From Pieris napi (lineage: Eukaryota; Arthropoda; Insecta; Lepidoptera; Pieridae): 64,000 nt of DNA. Below, piece by piece: positions 46,801-59,799 of the stretch; position 1 is the first letter of the stretch; each line of letters starts with the position of its first letter. The notes under the pieces were generated by a model that was not told the origin of the DNA, ran no database searches, and saw nothing but the letters and a program-made list of their open reading frames with translations. A program made the position numbers and the translations under genes. Location: contig NC_062237.1 in the NCBI RefSeq assembly GCF_905475465.1, positions 9,224,501 to 9,288,500 of the forward strand, written 5' to 3'.

Positions 46801-48510
46801 TTAGTAGTGTAGTATCATAATGGCCTACTAATTAAATAGCAATCAAACTTTTTGTTTTAGATACAACTATTGTTTTTTTCTAAATGAATTAGTAAAGTTT
46901 TTTTGAGTTTAGAGTTTGAATGGTTGAACAAATAGATTTAAATTGAATAACGTACCTCTTGAACACATTATTAAATTAATGAGTCCTCTAGAGAATACCT
47001 CCGCGTCCTCTAGCGACAATGCATTTCCGGACTCGTTAGCCATTAATTCTTATTATAAAAATATTCTTTTAATATTTTTATTTATTTAGAATTATGTGAA
47101 AGGTCTGTCATTGTGACGGTTGAAGTTTTTTAATTCAACAAAAAGTTATAATTATTTTATTACAATATATCGGCGTACCATTTAAAAACTGGGAATCCTT
47201 TTTTTTTTAATCTCTTGAATCTTTGAAAAACTCTACTTGTACTCTTTTGTTTAGTTGATTATTACAAAATTAATTGAATTTTGAAATTTTGTTGTATTCC
47301 TATAAAAGCACGATGGTTTTTTAACTCACACTTTATGTGTATTTTTTTGTATGTTCCGGTGTAACTCCAACGTCCGTAGAGCGATTTGGATGATCGAAGT
47401 GTCAAATGATTTGGATTTGCAGCGACTTTCTTAGGATTTTGTAACCAGACTGATAGTTTTTAAGATATTAACTAAAAAATTTAAAGCCGCAGCCTCGTTT
47501 TATAAACCTATATCAATAAATGAAACCGATTTAGATTCAAAATTAATGGATGTGTACAATGGTATAAATAAGCATAATGATTATACTTCGGTATACCTGT
47601 GGTCAAAATTTTCAACATTTGAGTTATAGAATTGCCATATAACGAAAATGTTGAAAATTTCAACTTCCAAGAAACTTTCTTATATGATCTTCATACTTCG
47701 TATATAAATAAATGAATTCTTTAATACATTTTATTCTCTTGGTAATACAACACCAACCAATAGAAATATAGTGCATTTTGAAGTCGGTACAATTAAAAAG
47801 AAGGAATTTATTTACCATATATAGTTGTATGTAACATATTGGTAACACAATAACAAATTTCTGCGTGTATTTCTTTGATTATTAGGACACATATATGATT
47901 AACCTAATATGCCAACATTTTTTTCGATTCGGCGATTCGATAACATAATTTACTAATATCAAAGAGTGTAACGTAAAGCTGATAACGTATAATCATTAAA
48001 AAGATATCAATAGTTTACTTCTTATACAAATTATTTCATTTGACTAAACATTTTACTTTGTACCATTAATCAGACTTTTTACCTCAAAGCTATCCTCTTC
48101 AAAGTAACCGCATTCGCTGAAATGCAAACATAACAAAATCTGCAGACGCCTGATGCTACACGATAGCACGGGATACGGGCTTCGAGTAATTGTAGAGCGT
48201 AAAACAATTATACGACGGCTCCGTCACACCAGAAACAATCAAGGATAGTCTTTTGTGATTGGTATTCTATGGTAGAAAGAAAGCCAAGTTTATAAGCACT
48301 TTTATCCAGGAGGAATGGGAAATATGTAAACGATAGCCCTCTCATTTATTCAAATACCATTGTGGGTACTCATATATCTCTTTTCATATCACAGCGTAAA
48401 CACAATTTGACAAAAAGGGATAAGTACTTTCTTTTGTCAAAAGTGTGCAATTAATTTTGTTTGATTTATATGTGACTAAGTAAGTTTTGTTCTATTAATA
48501 TGCCTAAAGA
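46801..48510. other. Intergenic with one small inverted repeat
   Basis: AAATTTTCAACATTT at 47606-47620 and its inverse at 47646-47660. No supported gene. Confidence 0.35.
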
Positions 48511-48745
48511 AAAACATATTTTTTTTTATAGAAAAGGGGACAAACGGGCAGGAGGCTCACCTGATGTTAAGTGATACCCACGGACACTCTCAATGACAGA
48601 GGGCTCGCAAGTTAGTTTGTTTTATTTCGCACTTTCCTTGAAGGAGCTTAAGTCGAATAGGTTCAGAAATACTTCAATGGGCAGCTGGTTCCAAATATTG
48701 ATGATGCGCAACAAGAAATGCTTTAAATAGCGCTCAGTTGTGAAA
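48511..48745 (-). mobile_element. LINE ORF2 end and 3' tail (GTTTGCCCC family)
   Basis: From the high side: TGGAACCAGCTGCCCATTGA, ATTCGACTTAAGCTCCTTCA, CTTGCGAGCCCTCTGTCATT, GTATCACTTAACATCAGGTG, CCCGTTTGTCCCC, poly(A). Same family as 3540-3830, with frame breaks. Confidence 0.75.
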
Positions 48746-49274
48746 TGACTATAATTAATATTTGTCATCTAGTTTGGCGAGAATTTTTATTATTCTTCAA
48801 CATTTTTCGTTACTTTAAAGTAAATTTACATAAAACGATAATGAATTATTATTCAGTTAAAACTACATTAGTAATTGGTGAAAAACGTAGAAAACTCTGT
48901 TCAGTTTTTTTAGTTTATCGCTTTTACATAGAAGCGGCCAGTAGGTTTAATTATAATATGTAATTACATAAAGTTTTCGCAAAATTATCTCAAAATCGAT
49001 ATTAAAATAAATTGCAAGAAATCGTCTTTCTGCTGCCCCTAGTTAAGCAAGACAGCCAACCTTTTTATCAAATTAAAATCGTGCACAACATTTCTCTTCA
49101 ACGGAAATAAACTTGAGAAACTACATTAAAAATTGTTCGCTCCAACGAATTCTGCCGTAAGAATATAATCACTCGGCTGATTTAATTTAATACGTTTTCA
49201 AAATATTTGTTCGGCGCTTGAGTGAAGCTTTTAGACTGTCTCTATTTAAACCTACTCGCGCTGCTAGGGCTGCC

Positions 49275-49500
49275 ATACTGATCTCAAAGCAGATTTTTTA
49301 ATGCTATCTCGCTGTTGGCCTTAAGAGCCAACTCGATGTGCTCCGTAATCCTATGGACTTGATGAACGCACGAGTGGACCGGCCTGAAGCCAAACTGCTC
49401 GTCGGGAATGAGCCCCTATTCCAGGCCGAAGTCTAGGAGGCGCTTTTGAAGACCTTCTCGTACAGCTTGCTCATATTGAGAAGGCTTAAGTGTAAGAACA
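49275..49500 (-). pseudogene. LINE reverse-transcriptase fragment
   Basis: Minus-strand reading includes SKLYEKVLQKRLLDFGLE, stop, GLIPDEQFGFRPVHSCVHQV and HRITEHIELALKANSEIA after a frameshift: the finger/palm start of a non-LTR reverse transcriptase (LLPDEQFGFRPxHSxxHQ). Short and broken. Confidence 0.7.
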
Positions 49501-50104
49501 CTGGAAGTCTTAGACAAAAAAATTGTATAGAATTAATAATAAAAAAATATATAAAACAGATATTCATGATATTGGCAGGTATAAAAACATGTTGGAAGAA
49601 GTGAAGTCAATATGATGTTGCAATTGAATGAATGTCTGATCTTTCCTTTCTGATGCTTCAACTTAGTGACCTCATAATTAGTACTATCCGAATAACGGCT
49701 TAACTGTTATTATTATTATATGAAACAGATGTCCGAGGCCAAGATCTTTAAAAGGTAAGGTTAATGGATATTAATTATTATAACGATATTTATTTTAGAT
49801 TGAGGTGTATTTTTTTTACCAGCCCTATGAACAGTGTGGAAGTTATAATGCACTTTTAGCAAACTTTAGATATGAATGGGTTCCGTATAACTAGTAAATC
49901 TTTCTCTATCACATACATGTTCATGTAATCTTAATTTGCACATTGCTCGTAGTTTTCGTCTCTTATTAGGGCTGTCACAGGAACATCTTATCGGATTGAG
50001 CAATAGAACTACGATCCTTAATTTCTTTGGTTTGGTTTGCCTATGTTGTTATAAGCGCAGTAGTCAGTTTTTAATTCAAACTTAAACTGAGCCTTGGCCT
50101 ACGA

Positions 50105-50162
50105 AAATAGAGAAAGCCATATTTTGCAGATCGCGATCTGCAAAATATGGCTTTCTCTATTT
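50105..50162. repeat. Perfect 58-bp palindrome
   Basis: AAATAGAGAAAGCCATATTT continues to TGCAGATCG and then reads back exactly, with no spacer; the centre is between 50133 and 50134 in TCGCGA. Pairing ends at 50104/50163. Confidence 0.95.
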
Positions 50163-51345
50163 CTTTACCGCTATCGCTTTCCAATCGGTCATTTGGATAG
50201 GTCTGATATCTGCCGACATATTAATTAATTATTAAAGAAAACTGGTTATCTTACTTATATATAACGCCACCCATAAATATTAAACGATCCACACATTAGA
50301 AACAATCCAACTAAAAAGGTGTAGCTTCCGGCCTTACTTAGCGTTCTTATATAGTATAATAGTTGAGGTAACTATATTTTTATTATTCTATTAATTAATA
50401 TAATATATATTTTGTCATCATTCACCTACACAATCTCAAAATATCTACAACCGTATCAAATACGAGAAACGCAATTAATAATTACAAAATTTTACTTTAC
50501 TGAAAAATCATATTTTAGATATTAGTTTACCTACAAAAAGCCTTACAGTGTGCATATTTCTTTGAATATACATTAAGAAGAAATATAAACTTTTTATTTC
50601 AAGATACACATGGAAAGACAACTTTGGTGTAAAATATTTTTATACATCATACATTTCAAGACTAGAAGATACCTGTATATAAATAGACATTTTATTCATA
50701 CTTAAAGCACGTCGTTCTTCCAAGTGCCTATACATTTAATAGATTGTGGTACAAATACAAGCCGCTATATCATCGTCGTTAAGCATAAAGAAGTAGTAGT
50801 TCCAATAGAAAAGTTAGTAAAACGTTAAAATAATACTTAAACAGCAAAAATGCACAAAACAAAATTGCAGGTTAAAACTTGACGTTATAGTGGCTTGAAA
50901 GGTAAAACAGCGAAACTATTTATACAAAAGGATATAACACTAAACAAAATAAAAATAAAAAGGTATTATTTTGTATTAATCTATTGTAAAACTAACCCCA
51001 TTACGATTTTGTTGTCGTGTCATAAAAATATATTATTTGTAAACGTTTTCAAGAACTTTATGTCTCATTAAAAAATGATTTTTTTATGAGAAACTTAATA
51101 TTATAATATTAACGAGACGCACGCTATACGGCATCAGACAGCTGTCCTAATTAACGTCTTCTAGGCTCATTCTGATGTGTGATCTTTAATGCCCTTTTAA
51201 ATTGATTAAACACGCTATTGTCGAATTTTAGACAGTAATTTATTAAATAATTGCATACCATACTAAACTTACTTGTTTGATTTGTTTTAATAAGAAAAAA
51301 GATTTAAAATCTTTTTGATTAAGGCCCTATCCCAGCTAGAATTGC
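50163..51345. other. Intergenic, nothing recognised
   Basis: AT-rich without ORFs of note. Confidence 0.35.
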
Positions 51346-51455
51346 TGTGTCAGTGTCTCGGGGTGGACTGTGAGGCGCAGTGGAGAGCTGTAGCACTGAG
51401 GCGCGCCGCCCGTAATATCAATTAGTTATGTAAAACTAATAAATATATCGTGTAA
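51346..51455 (+). pseudogene. Possible LINE ORF2 C-terminus and 3' end
   Basis: A frame reads CLGVDCEAQWRAVALRRAAR, then NIN and stop, followed by AATAAATATATCGTGT. It looks like the closing segment of a retroelement ORF; the clade is unknown. Confidence 0.4.
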
Positions 51456-52959
51456 ATTTCAAAATCATGTTCTATATACATTTTCGTCATAGAATGAATT
51501 CAAAGTTCCAAAAATTGGCTATGTTTGGATTTTTTTTCTATCGAGCGAAGTTATTTAAATCGTTTATCGAATTTTCAAAATGGATACATTTTGAAGCTAC
51601 TCCACTCCACCATATATTTTTTCCATTCGCCCTACTTCAAAATACGATGACGAAAAATGAAAAGAAACAAAGAAGTTTGGCGATAGGTCCTTAAGCTATA
51701 AGCAAAAAGTTGTTTAATAGTCATAATTTTGGTTTCTTGGTAGATTTTATTCGTCGTCGTATTTAATATACGTTAATGAACGATACTTTCGTAACTTGCA
51801 CCGAGCCTTAAAGCAAGTAAGCCCAGCTCACCTCAAGCGGTCGTCGGCCCATATCGTGTGCAAGCCCTCTTACACTCACAATGCGGTTACTATACGGGCT
51901 ACTTATCCTTAATACGACGCTTAAACTCCACTTATATTTAACTACAACTTACTAATTTTATACTCAAAGTGGATGTAAGGAACTGGCCATTAGTCAAACT
52001 TTTAAATATTATAGGCCATGATTTTCGTTATAATATTTTATCTCATTAAAAGTAAAAACACATAATTATGTATAATGTATATATGTACTACGCCAAAAAA
52101 ACTGGCCGGAGCATTCTATAGATACCGCTTTATGTACCAATGTATCAGTGTGCCGAGCAAGCAAGCCATTGTAAATAAAATAATAATATATATATATAAA
52201 TAATATATAATAATAAATATATAAACTCTAATATACCGCGTATACGAGTAGCTAATTAATGTCATAAAACTTTACTTTTTCGGATTTTAAACGGTTCTCC
52301 TCCCGGTTTGAAGCATTCTTTTTTTTTAATTCAACACATGATTTTTATAAAAACGTAAGTCAAAAAACGCTAAATCCTTAAAATTTAAATATTAGTGAAG
52401 AAACTTCCCCAACAAAGCACTTTTATGAATATGGCGTAACATCTAAACTAGACTATACCTACGTAAGATACCAGTCAAGTATATTACCTATAGACCTTAA
52501 CCCTCTGCGGCCCTCTCAACCTATAATTTACAGATCCGCAAGTAGAAACAGCATATTTCTTTATTTTAATAGACTATTTACAAAAACATAAACAAAATCC
52601 GCGTTTCAGTTCTTAAACATTGTGCACCTACGATTTATTCTCCTTTTCTTTCAAAACTTATGCCTGTCACAAGATCATTTGCTTTTAAAATAATTTTTTA
52701 AATAATAAATTAGTTCAACTACAATTTGTCCCACATTCGAACCATAAACTATTGTTTTAAACATTTGCTTAATAGTTTTATATAAAGTTATGTATAATTT
52801 AGAGTTTAATATAATTTTAAATTACTTTTTAAATTAATTTTAATGTTCTATTTATCCATTCTAATTATTATTGGTATTACTATCTACATGTTAAGAATCA
52901 TAATTAGTACGTTTTGACGGATTTTAAATATACTTGACGGCGCATCCGTCAACGTCAGA
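51456..52959. other. Intergenic; AT microsatellite
   Basis: TA-rich microsatellite at about 52175-52220. No supported gene. Confidence 0.35.
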
Positions 52960-53335
52960 CATCAGGTTGACTTTTAGCTGTCAAAGTCAGCCTAGCAAAG
53001 CGTCATTGTCGATGGTTGTGAGAGCGGCCATCTTGACACACTGTTGTTCGAGACGGCGCGTGACACACCACGCTTGTGACGAATCGCTTTGCATACGAGT
53101 GATAGTGTAATCAAGTGTTATAATTAAGTTGATGTCGTGTTGCTTAGACTGTACATTGCTCATTTGACTGTGTATTTCGATTATTAAAACCTGTGCTGAT
53201 TAAACAACTGTAATTGTAACAAGGACTTGTGATATTTCTGCTCCCGCCCACCTGCCTACCCACCTACCCACATACATCACACAAGATGAGTTCTGATGAA
53301 GGCCCTCCTGCCCCTTCATACGTAATTTTATGATG
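52960..53335 (+). other. GC-richer segment, possible LTR leader or 5' exon
   Basis: GAGAGCGGCCATCTTGACAC, GACGGCGCGTGACACACCAC, later GCTCCCGCCCACCTGCCTAC and a short ORF MSSDEGPPAPSYVIL after ATCACACAAG. The layout (CpG-rich start, ATTAAA, C-rich leader, ATG) could be an LTR with a retroelement leader or a host first exon. No second LTR or primer-binding site was found. Confidence 0.3.
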
Positions 53336-53891
53336 CTTGCTCCATCCAATGCATTATTGAGAAAATCTTAAATTTCCTAAACAATGTGGTCACACTTTAA
53401 AGGTCCGGCTTACTAGGGCTTACTTGTCTGACGCGAGTACTTATAGCCCCGATGGCAAATGCCGCAAGAGTGCGAGACACAGATAACAATACATTACACC
53501 GACTTGTTAAGCCTGTTATATGAGAATCTCTCGAAATACACACAAAACATTATGGCATATTATGTAATTCTGGAAATTTCGTCAATATCCATTGGAGTTC
53601 AGTATTTTAAAATATTTCCCAGATCACTCACTCTTCTGTGCCCATTACCATAAACATTTATACGACCAACCATACCAAAGTTTTGTTTTGTCACAGATAT
53701 TTATGATAATAAAATATACAATTACACAATACATAAGTGCCAAAACTGATACACACAGACACAATTATAATAAAAAAAGAGCAAAATACAGATTTAATTT
53801 TTTTTTAGTATAAATGACGAACAAAACACATACCTAAATCTCTAAGTCTAAATTATGAAGTAGGTATGAAGGATGATGCAATTTTTCATTA

Positions 53892-54242
53892 TCTTAATAT
53901 ATATAAATTACGTGTCACGTTGTTTGTCCGCTATGGACTCCTAAACTACCTAACCGATATCAATCAAATTTGCACACCATGTGTAGTTTGATCCAACTTA
54001 AAAGATAGGATAGCTTACATCTCAATTTATACCCGCAATATTATTTTATTGCAAATATTTGTTTATTATTTAATACAATTCTAACAGATGGCGCTGTGTT
54101 AAATTTACCAAAGTTTCACATAAGCTATCTACCTTTCACATAAGTTCTCCTACCGTTCCCTTGAATAGTTTACTACTATGTTATATAAACCTAACAAACA
54201 ACAAAAACCTAAGCCACAGCAACGCTTGGCCGAATCAACTAG
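53892..54242 (+). mobile_element. Non-autonomous Helitron (complete)
   Basis: Starts TCTTAATATATATAAATTAC after an A, with GTGTCACGTTGTTTGTCCGC, and ends GCCACAGCAACGCTTGGCCG...CTAG before a T. Same 3' end as 7630-7921 but a different 5' end. 351 bp. Confidence 0.85.
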
Positions 54243-56390
54243 TAATATATAAGAATGAATACCGTTACAAAGCTAGAATAGCTTAGCAAAAGATACCAGT
54301 TTTGTTATAACTCAGTTCACTCTCAGTTCAGTTTCAAACATTAAAAGGATGTTTTTTTTATGTTTATAAACGTTATATATAGGTACTTGGTGTTATACAA
54401 ATCTTTACTATGCAATATGTAGTAGGGAAGAAACCTTTAAACGAAATGGAAGAGTCGCATGTTCCTAGTCATAACATGATACAATTTTCATCTTCATACC
54501 CCGCAGTGAATAGGCCTATATAGGTAAACGTGAAAAACCGGGCCCGGTAGTGAAGTTATAATGACAATATTAAACGCCGTGTCTAAATAATGTGCCGCTA
54601 TATTTCCCCCGGAAAGGGACGTTAACTGACAAATTAATATTTACGAGATTTATTTTTCACTTTCTCATTTTGTTATTGTCGTATTTTCCATTCGCGTTAT
54701 GAAGTAAAATGGGTGTAATTTCAAATGGCGCTCATACATCCCGCTTTCTGTTTCTTTCAGTAATTGACGTCGCCTTAATGAAATGTCATTCACTTATCCT
54801 CATTCGTTTGTTTCCGTGGCTATGACATGGAAATGTATTAATATTTTCAGATTTTCTGTACCAAGATAACTGGAATTCAATAGAGATTAACTAGTGCCAA
54901 AGACAATAAAACGTCTTTACTACAACAGAATGTCACCAACGATTCGATAAAGAAATACTTTAATGTAAAAGCCATGTTATTTAAAAAACAAACAGATGCT
55001 GCGAAAAATAAGAAGCAAGTCGGAGCGTAATGAGAGCATTGTGCACTCGTACTGCGGTGTCGTCATAATAGTACGTTGTGCCTTCCAGTCAGCACTAAGA
55101 CACGCTAGTCACATCCCACACACAAAGTAACAGTTGATATTTTCAGTAACAGTTATGCAAATTAGGTAACAGTTTCTGGACCTGTAATAGGACCTTCTGA
55201 TAATGATTAATTAAATTAACAGAAAGTAAATTTAATAATTTGCAGAAATGCTTAGATACAATCTGCGAATTAAATCTTGGCAGGTAAGAGAGTACAGCGT
55301 AAGAAGCTCCTAAAATTAAAAGACTCGGCGAGGTCAGCTTATCAGAAGGGTAACTATGACGCAGGTGTGAGCACTTTGAGGAAACCTTTCATCACGCAAC
55401 ATTATCCACGTCTGGTGCCCCGTAAGACACATCTCCACCACTCAGGCCATTTGACATCAATGTCAAACCACCTACACCTGATGAAGTATATGCAGATTGT
55501 ATCTAAGCATTTCTGCTTCTGCTTGTGCTAGTCGAGTGTCGTTGCTGAGCGTTTTTACATTCCAAAAATCAATTTTGTTCGTGATTGAATGCCAAAGGTA
55601 AATGATCGGTCCGGTTTCTCACTGTTTCGGTTTCTTGAATCGTTGATTGTTCAGGCATGCAGGAGATTAACCCAATGTCCTAGTCCGGTAGTTGGGCTGC
55701 CACTACAGAGCCTCCAGACCAGCTCGGTTTTATGCGGGTTACCTCCCTAGTGAGTGGATTCTGTTTTAAGGCGCAGAATATTCGCCTTTTGCCTTGCATC
55801 CTCAGCTCAGCTAAAGCTCTAGGTAGAGGGCACGCGAGGAAGTGGCTGCAGCAGGTGTCAGGGTGACGACTAGGACGTGGATGATTCTGACTGGCCAGGG
55901 TTCTGCTTACACTAGTGTTCCACTACATAAAATAGCAAATGGTTTGTTGGCTTTTTCTAGGCAATGCTGACCTCACTTCATCAGCGATTCCCATCAACAC
56001 CAGACCCAAAATTCCACCCCATACTTGAGTATGTACTCGTTATTAAACATATCGTAGACTAGTGCTGATGTATCGATATCTTTTCGATATTCGTTCGATT
56101 TATTACTGTTCCCATATCGCCTTCCATCAGCTTATCATAACATCAGCACAAACAATGCTGTCATACTCCCGATTATCTCTTAATATTTATGGTTTCAGGA
56201 AATCTATAAATATTAAAGAATGTCATGATACATTGTTTTTGTACTAAAAGGCAAGAACTACAAGAACCAATAATATTTTAGTAGCACATTTTGTATTTTA
56301 ATAATATACATATGTAGATAGATATATCGGAAAATACCTTTATTATTATATGCATGTAAAAGGCTACCAGCCTTTTTATTACCAAAATTT
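54243..56390. other. Intergenic; a GC-richer block at 55650-55920
   Basis: 55650-55920 is GC-richer and may be a decayed retroelement, but frames are short. The 84-codon ORF at 55277-55531 begins with a basic stretch (MAGKRVQRKKLLKLK) with no family I know. Confidence 0.3.
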
Positions 56391-56659
56391 TGAGTTAGCG
56401 CAATGCGCGGCGCAGTGAGGTCGTGAGTTAGCGCAAAAATTGCCCTTAGTTAACCATATCGTATTTATACCATGCTTGTGGCCGCGTCCATGCGTCGGGT
56501 TGTCTCTCTCCCGAAAATATGGCGAGGGGGCCGATGGCTGGCCATGCATGATACTCCTGAACGGGTGCTACTTGTGGTGACTGGTCGGACTTGAATTCGT
56601 GTATGCGGTGATGTTTGTTATTTAGACCATGTATTTGCGTGTTGTTCCCACGAGAAGGT
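56391..56659 (+). other. Candidate non-coding exon ending at a strong donor
   Basis: A GC-richer patch (GCAATGCGCGGCGCAGTGAG, GGCGAGGGGGCCGATGGCTG) ends CACGAGAAG|GTAAGTGTG. The donor is near-consensus, but no acceptor partner or ORF was found. Confidence 0.25.
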
Positions 56660-56744
56660 AAGTGTGTGCTCCTATTTCACCATACCTCCTGCTGATAGAG
56701 GACAAATCTTTGTTTTTTAATCTATTTTATTAATATTAATTAAC

Positions 56745-56981
56745 TATTAATTACTTAAGATGTCATGTGAAACATGGTGTAATGGTGGCAGCTCCAAAAA
56801 ACTTGGCGATTAAAAAGAGTGGCACAGAGTTTATTGCCAGTTCTTCTCTTTCGTTCTACGCCCTTGATTTGAGAACTGGCAGTAAATGTAAAATTAGAAG
56901 CATTTAATATGTATTTAATTTTTGACGTTCATAAGTGTACATTGTGTTACCTATATGAGTAAAGGATTTTGATTTGATTTG
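56745..56981 (+). mobile_element. LINE 3' tail, (GATTT)n family
   Basis: CTTAAGATGTCATGTGAAAC ... CAGTTCTTCTCTTTCGTTCT ... AAAGGATTTTGATTTGATTTG. Full match in layout to 14082-14328. Confidence 0.8.
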
Positions 56982-59020
56982 ACACTGCTATACCTTCTTA
57001 TGTTTTTTTTCTCAGCTCATTAGCTGACCCGTAGTAACCTTAGATATCTCCCGTAGAGAGAGCAATGGGTTCCGGAGTGGCTGTCAACCACCAAGATAAA
57101 TCACTTATTCTACAATTTATTGGCACAAGAACAGATTCAATTACAAGCCTGAATTTAATAGAGTTTCAATACTATTGGTATTCGTACGTATTAGTTATAC
57201 GATATATTGGAAGTTTTGTATAATTAATACTATACGCTTTTTGGTAACTATATAAAAAGTATAGGTAAACTAATAATTGTATGGTATATGTTAACTAGAA
57301 TATTTGTCGGAATTAAGAATGTGAACATTTGTAAGGTTTACAGTTACAATAAATTACTTTTAATAATAATTACTGCATTATCCACCATTGAATAATCATT
57401 CATTTATAGATTAAGAAATACATATTAGCAAATCAAATGAACCACTTGTATTAAGGTGTTTGAACTTTAATGTGGTTTATTTATAAGCTCTATGGCATAT
57501 TGACAATGCAGCTGACAGTAACGCCAATGCTCCGATATAAAAAAAATCTTCTAAATAGTAATATTATTTGTAGATCGAATAAAGTACAAGTATTAACGGT
57601 TTTAAACTGATTCGACTTTGACGTTATTAGTTTACGAACTCTGTGACAAAATGAAGGTGGCAGCTGACAGTAGTGCCATTATTCTGATATATTTAATATT
57701 TGAATTTTAGTATAATTTTTTTAAAGACTGGTTTGCAGCTTACGTAGCTAGTGTCATACGCAACGTATGTAGGTCTGGGATTGATTTCCAGCGAATTTTG
57801 TTCCGACAGGTCTTGTCTGAAAGGATCATTGAAAATCTCAAAATATGTGGAGTGGTTTACACACTTTAGAACTTAAGATATAGTTTAAACTTAAGTTATC
57901 GTATAGGATTAAATAATGTTTGAGAACAAGAATTTATTGTAACTAAGCAGGTTGCTTATTATAAATAATCCATAGTATTATATTGTATTAAAGGTAACAT
58001 ATATTACATTTTTACAAAATTAAATTTTGTAATAACAATTATTGTATTTGTTGCTAGAAAGTTCTTGAAGTGTAAACTTATGTATTAACAATTTATATAA
58101 AATTTCATACAATCTATATTATCAATGCGAACATTATATCTAGACAATTACAATTAATCACATTACCTCAAAGCTACGTCGGCAAATATTAACACACAAT
58201 TCATGATTTCGCTGAGTCAGCACTCTGGGAGGATAGATTTGCTGGCATCTGCTTACATTCGTCTAAGATTTATTGATACGCCATCAATACGAACGGCTGA
58301 ACCAATAAATTTTTAAATTAAATAAAAATGTGTTGTACATACATTTCATTTGTTTGGTTTAAAGTTATTCTTCAACAGCTTAAATAGTTGTTGCTTTTTT
58401 GGTAATTCGGTTGCGTACTCTTTTCTAAATCTACTGGTTTATGTACAAATATAGTGCTACAATTATATTTTAGCTAGACAAATTATTGTAAATAAGTGCA
58501 ACAACACAATTGATTTCATCTAGCTATTGACTTTCCCCCTGATTATAAAAACTAAATTAATCTAATTGCACTCTTTTAATTTAAGTAACAATTCGTCTCT
58601 TCCCGTCAAATTATGTTATCGCTGTGTTAAAAAAACCGTGACTTGATAACCTTCTCCAACTGTTTATTCTTGAAGTCAGTTTAAAATGAGACTGTACAGA
58701 GATGTGTACGTTTGTAAAAAAAAAAATATTTAAAACCCCGGGATATAATTATTTCAACATGATAAAATAATATTATAACTAGTTAATTTCAATTAAGCAT
58801 ATAATTTTTTTTTGTGTAGCTCCAGTGAAAAAAGCGCCATCTACACGCGTAGTGAGCAAACAACTATTCTAAGACGCATTGCTCGAATAAAAATACAGTC
58901 ACGCAAACCTTTCAATTGCATTAGTACAAAGCTTATCCAATAGGTGGCGCTTTCAACCTTGAAAAAGTATAATTAAAGTCTATTAAAGTAAGTAGTTACT
59001 ATAGATGACTTTGGTATATA
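56982..59020. other. Intergenic; weak inverted repeat near 58830-58965
   Basis: AAAGCGCCATCTA and TAGGTGGCGCTTTC lie about 110 bp apart in inverse orientation, possibly a small MITE. No supported gene. Confidence 0.35.
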
Positions 59021-59180
59021 CAGGATGGCCAAAAAATCGTGGATCAAACGCAAATAGGAGATAGATGAAGTCATCAGCTGCAAAAAATTGTTCTACTTTA
59101 TTTTGCGTTATTATAAGAAAATTTTACTTTTTTTACTAATTCTTATTAAAATTCGAAAAAATCTACATCCTGTATCTTTT
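59021..59180 (+). mobile_element. Mariner-type end, partner not found
   Basis: CAGGATGGCCAAAAAATCGT after TA is a typical mariner terminal sequence, followed by GGATCAAACGCAAATAGGAG. The right end and any transposase are not recognisable, so the extent is approximate. Confidence 0.45.
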
Positions 59181-59241
59181 TCAGAATATACACTAGATTG
59201 GTACTGATGAGTTCTTGCGTTAGACATACTATTTATAGTTG

Positions 59242-59247
59242 TTTATT
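59242..59247 (-). terminator. Candidate polyadenylation signal of the LRR gene
   Basis: AATAAA on the minus strand about 365 bp beyond the stop codon at 59611. Position is plausible; no cDNA evidence. Confidence 0.35.
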
Positions 59248-59610
59248 GAGTGAATTGAAGATAATATTAAGTTATACGAAATAAAATTATTTCAAATAAT
59301 AACTTTTTGTTTACTTCGGACCCCACTGTGAAAAAAATTACTTTACCGAAAATTGAGTTATTAATTACAAGTTTTGGCGCATTTAATAGGGATTCTGAAA
59401 AGGTATTACACATGGCCACGAGTCGCTCTAATATTGCATATTATCATATTATTTCGACTTAGCCATAACTTTAAACTATTTCCAACGCTTCGAGAAAATA
59501 TCAGGCGGAGTCAAACTATCTTTACGATCCCTGTATGCTAATGTTGTGATTATGGTATCATCCCATTATTATGTAGACGGAAATCAACAAATATTTACTT
59601 CCAGCAAATT

Positions 59611-59799
59611 TCAAGGAAGTATTGACGATAGCCATGGTAACTTCCCTGTGGTTCTAAAATGGTGCCAGTCGTATATAAATCTCACAATAATAATAAATAT
59701 GAGAAAACTAAGTACTAAATTCACAATATTAATCGAACTTATTGGCATTAACTTCGTCTCGGTTCGTCCGCAAACGTTTCCCAGTGGCATTGTGCTGAT
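59611..59799 (-). CDS. LRR gene, last exon: membrane span and tail
   Basis: A 189-bp terminal exon after a TATTTTTTAG acceptor, ending in TGA at 59611-59613. It begins ISTMPLGNVCG, which supplies the fourth LRRCT cysteine, then a hydrophobic stretch from about residue 23 to 43 (core LVLSFLIFIIIVRFIY) and a short basic/aromatic tail ending KLPWLSSILP. The join to the cap exon restores the cysteine pattern of the domain, which strongly supports the gene model. The plus-strand ORF over the same bases is a shadow. Confidence 0.8.
   Translation of the reverse strand: MSTMPLGNVCGRTETKLMPISSINIVNLVLSFLIFIIIVRFIYDWHHFRTTGKLPWLSSILP

Noticed and set aside
55277..55531. 84-codon ORF with a basic N-terminus as a ribosomal or histone-like gene
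   Set aside because: Only the first 15 residues look basic; the rest is low-quality sequence with no family match.
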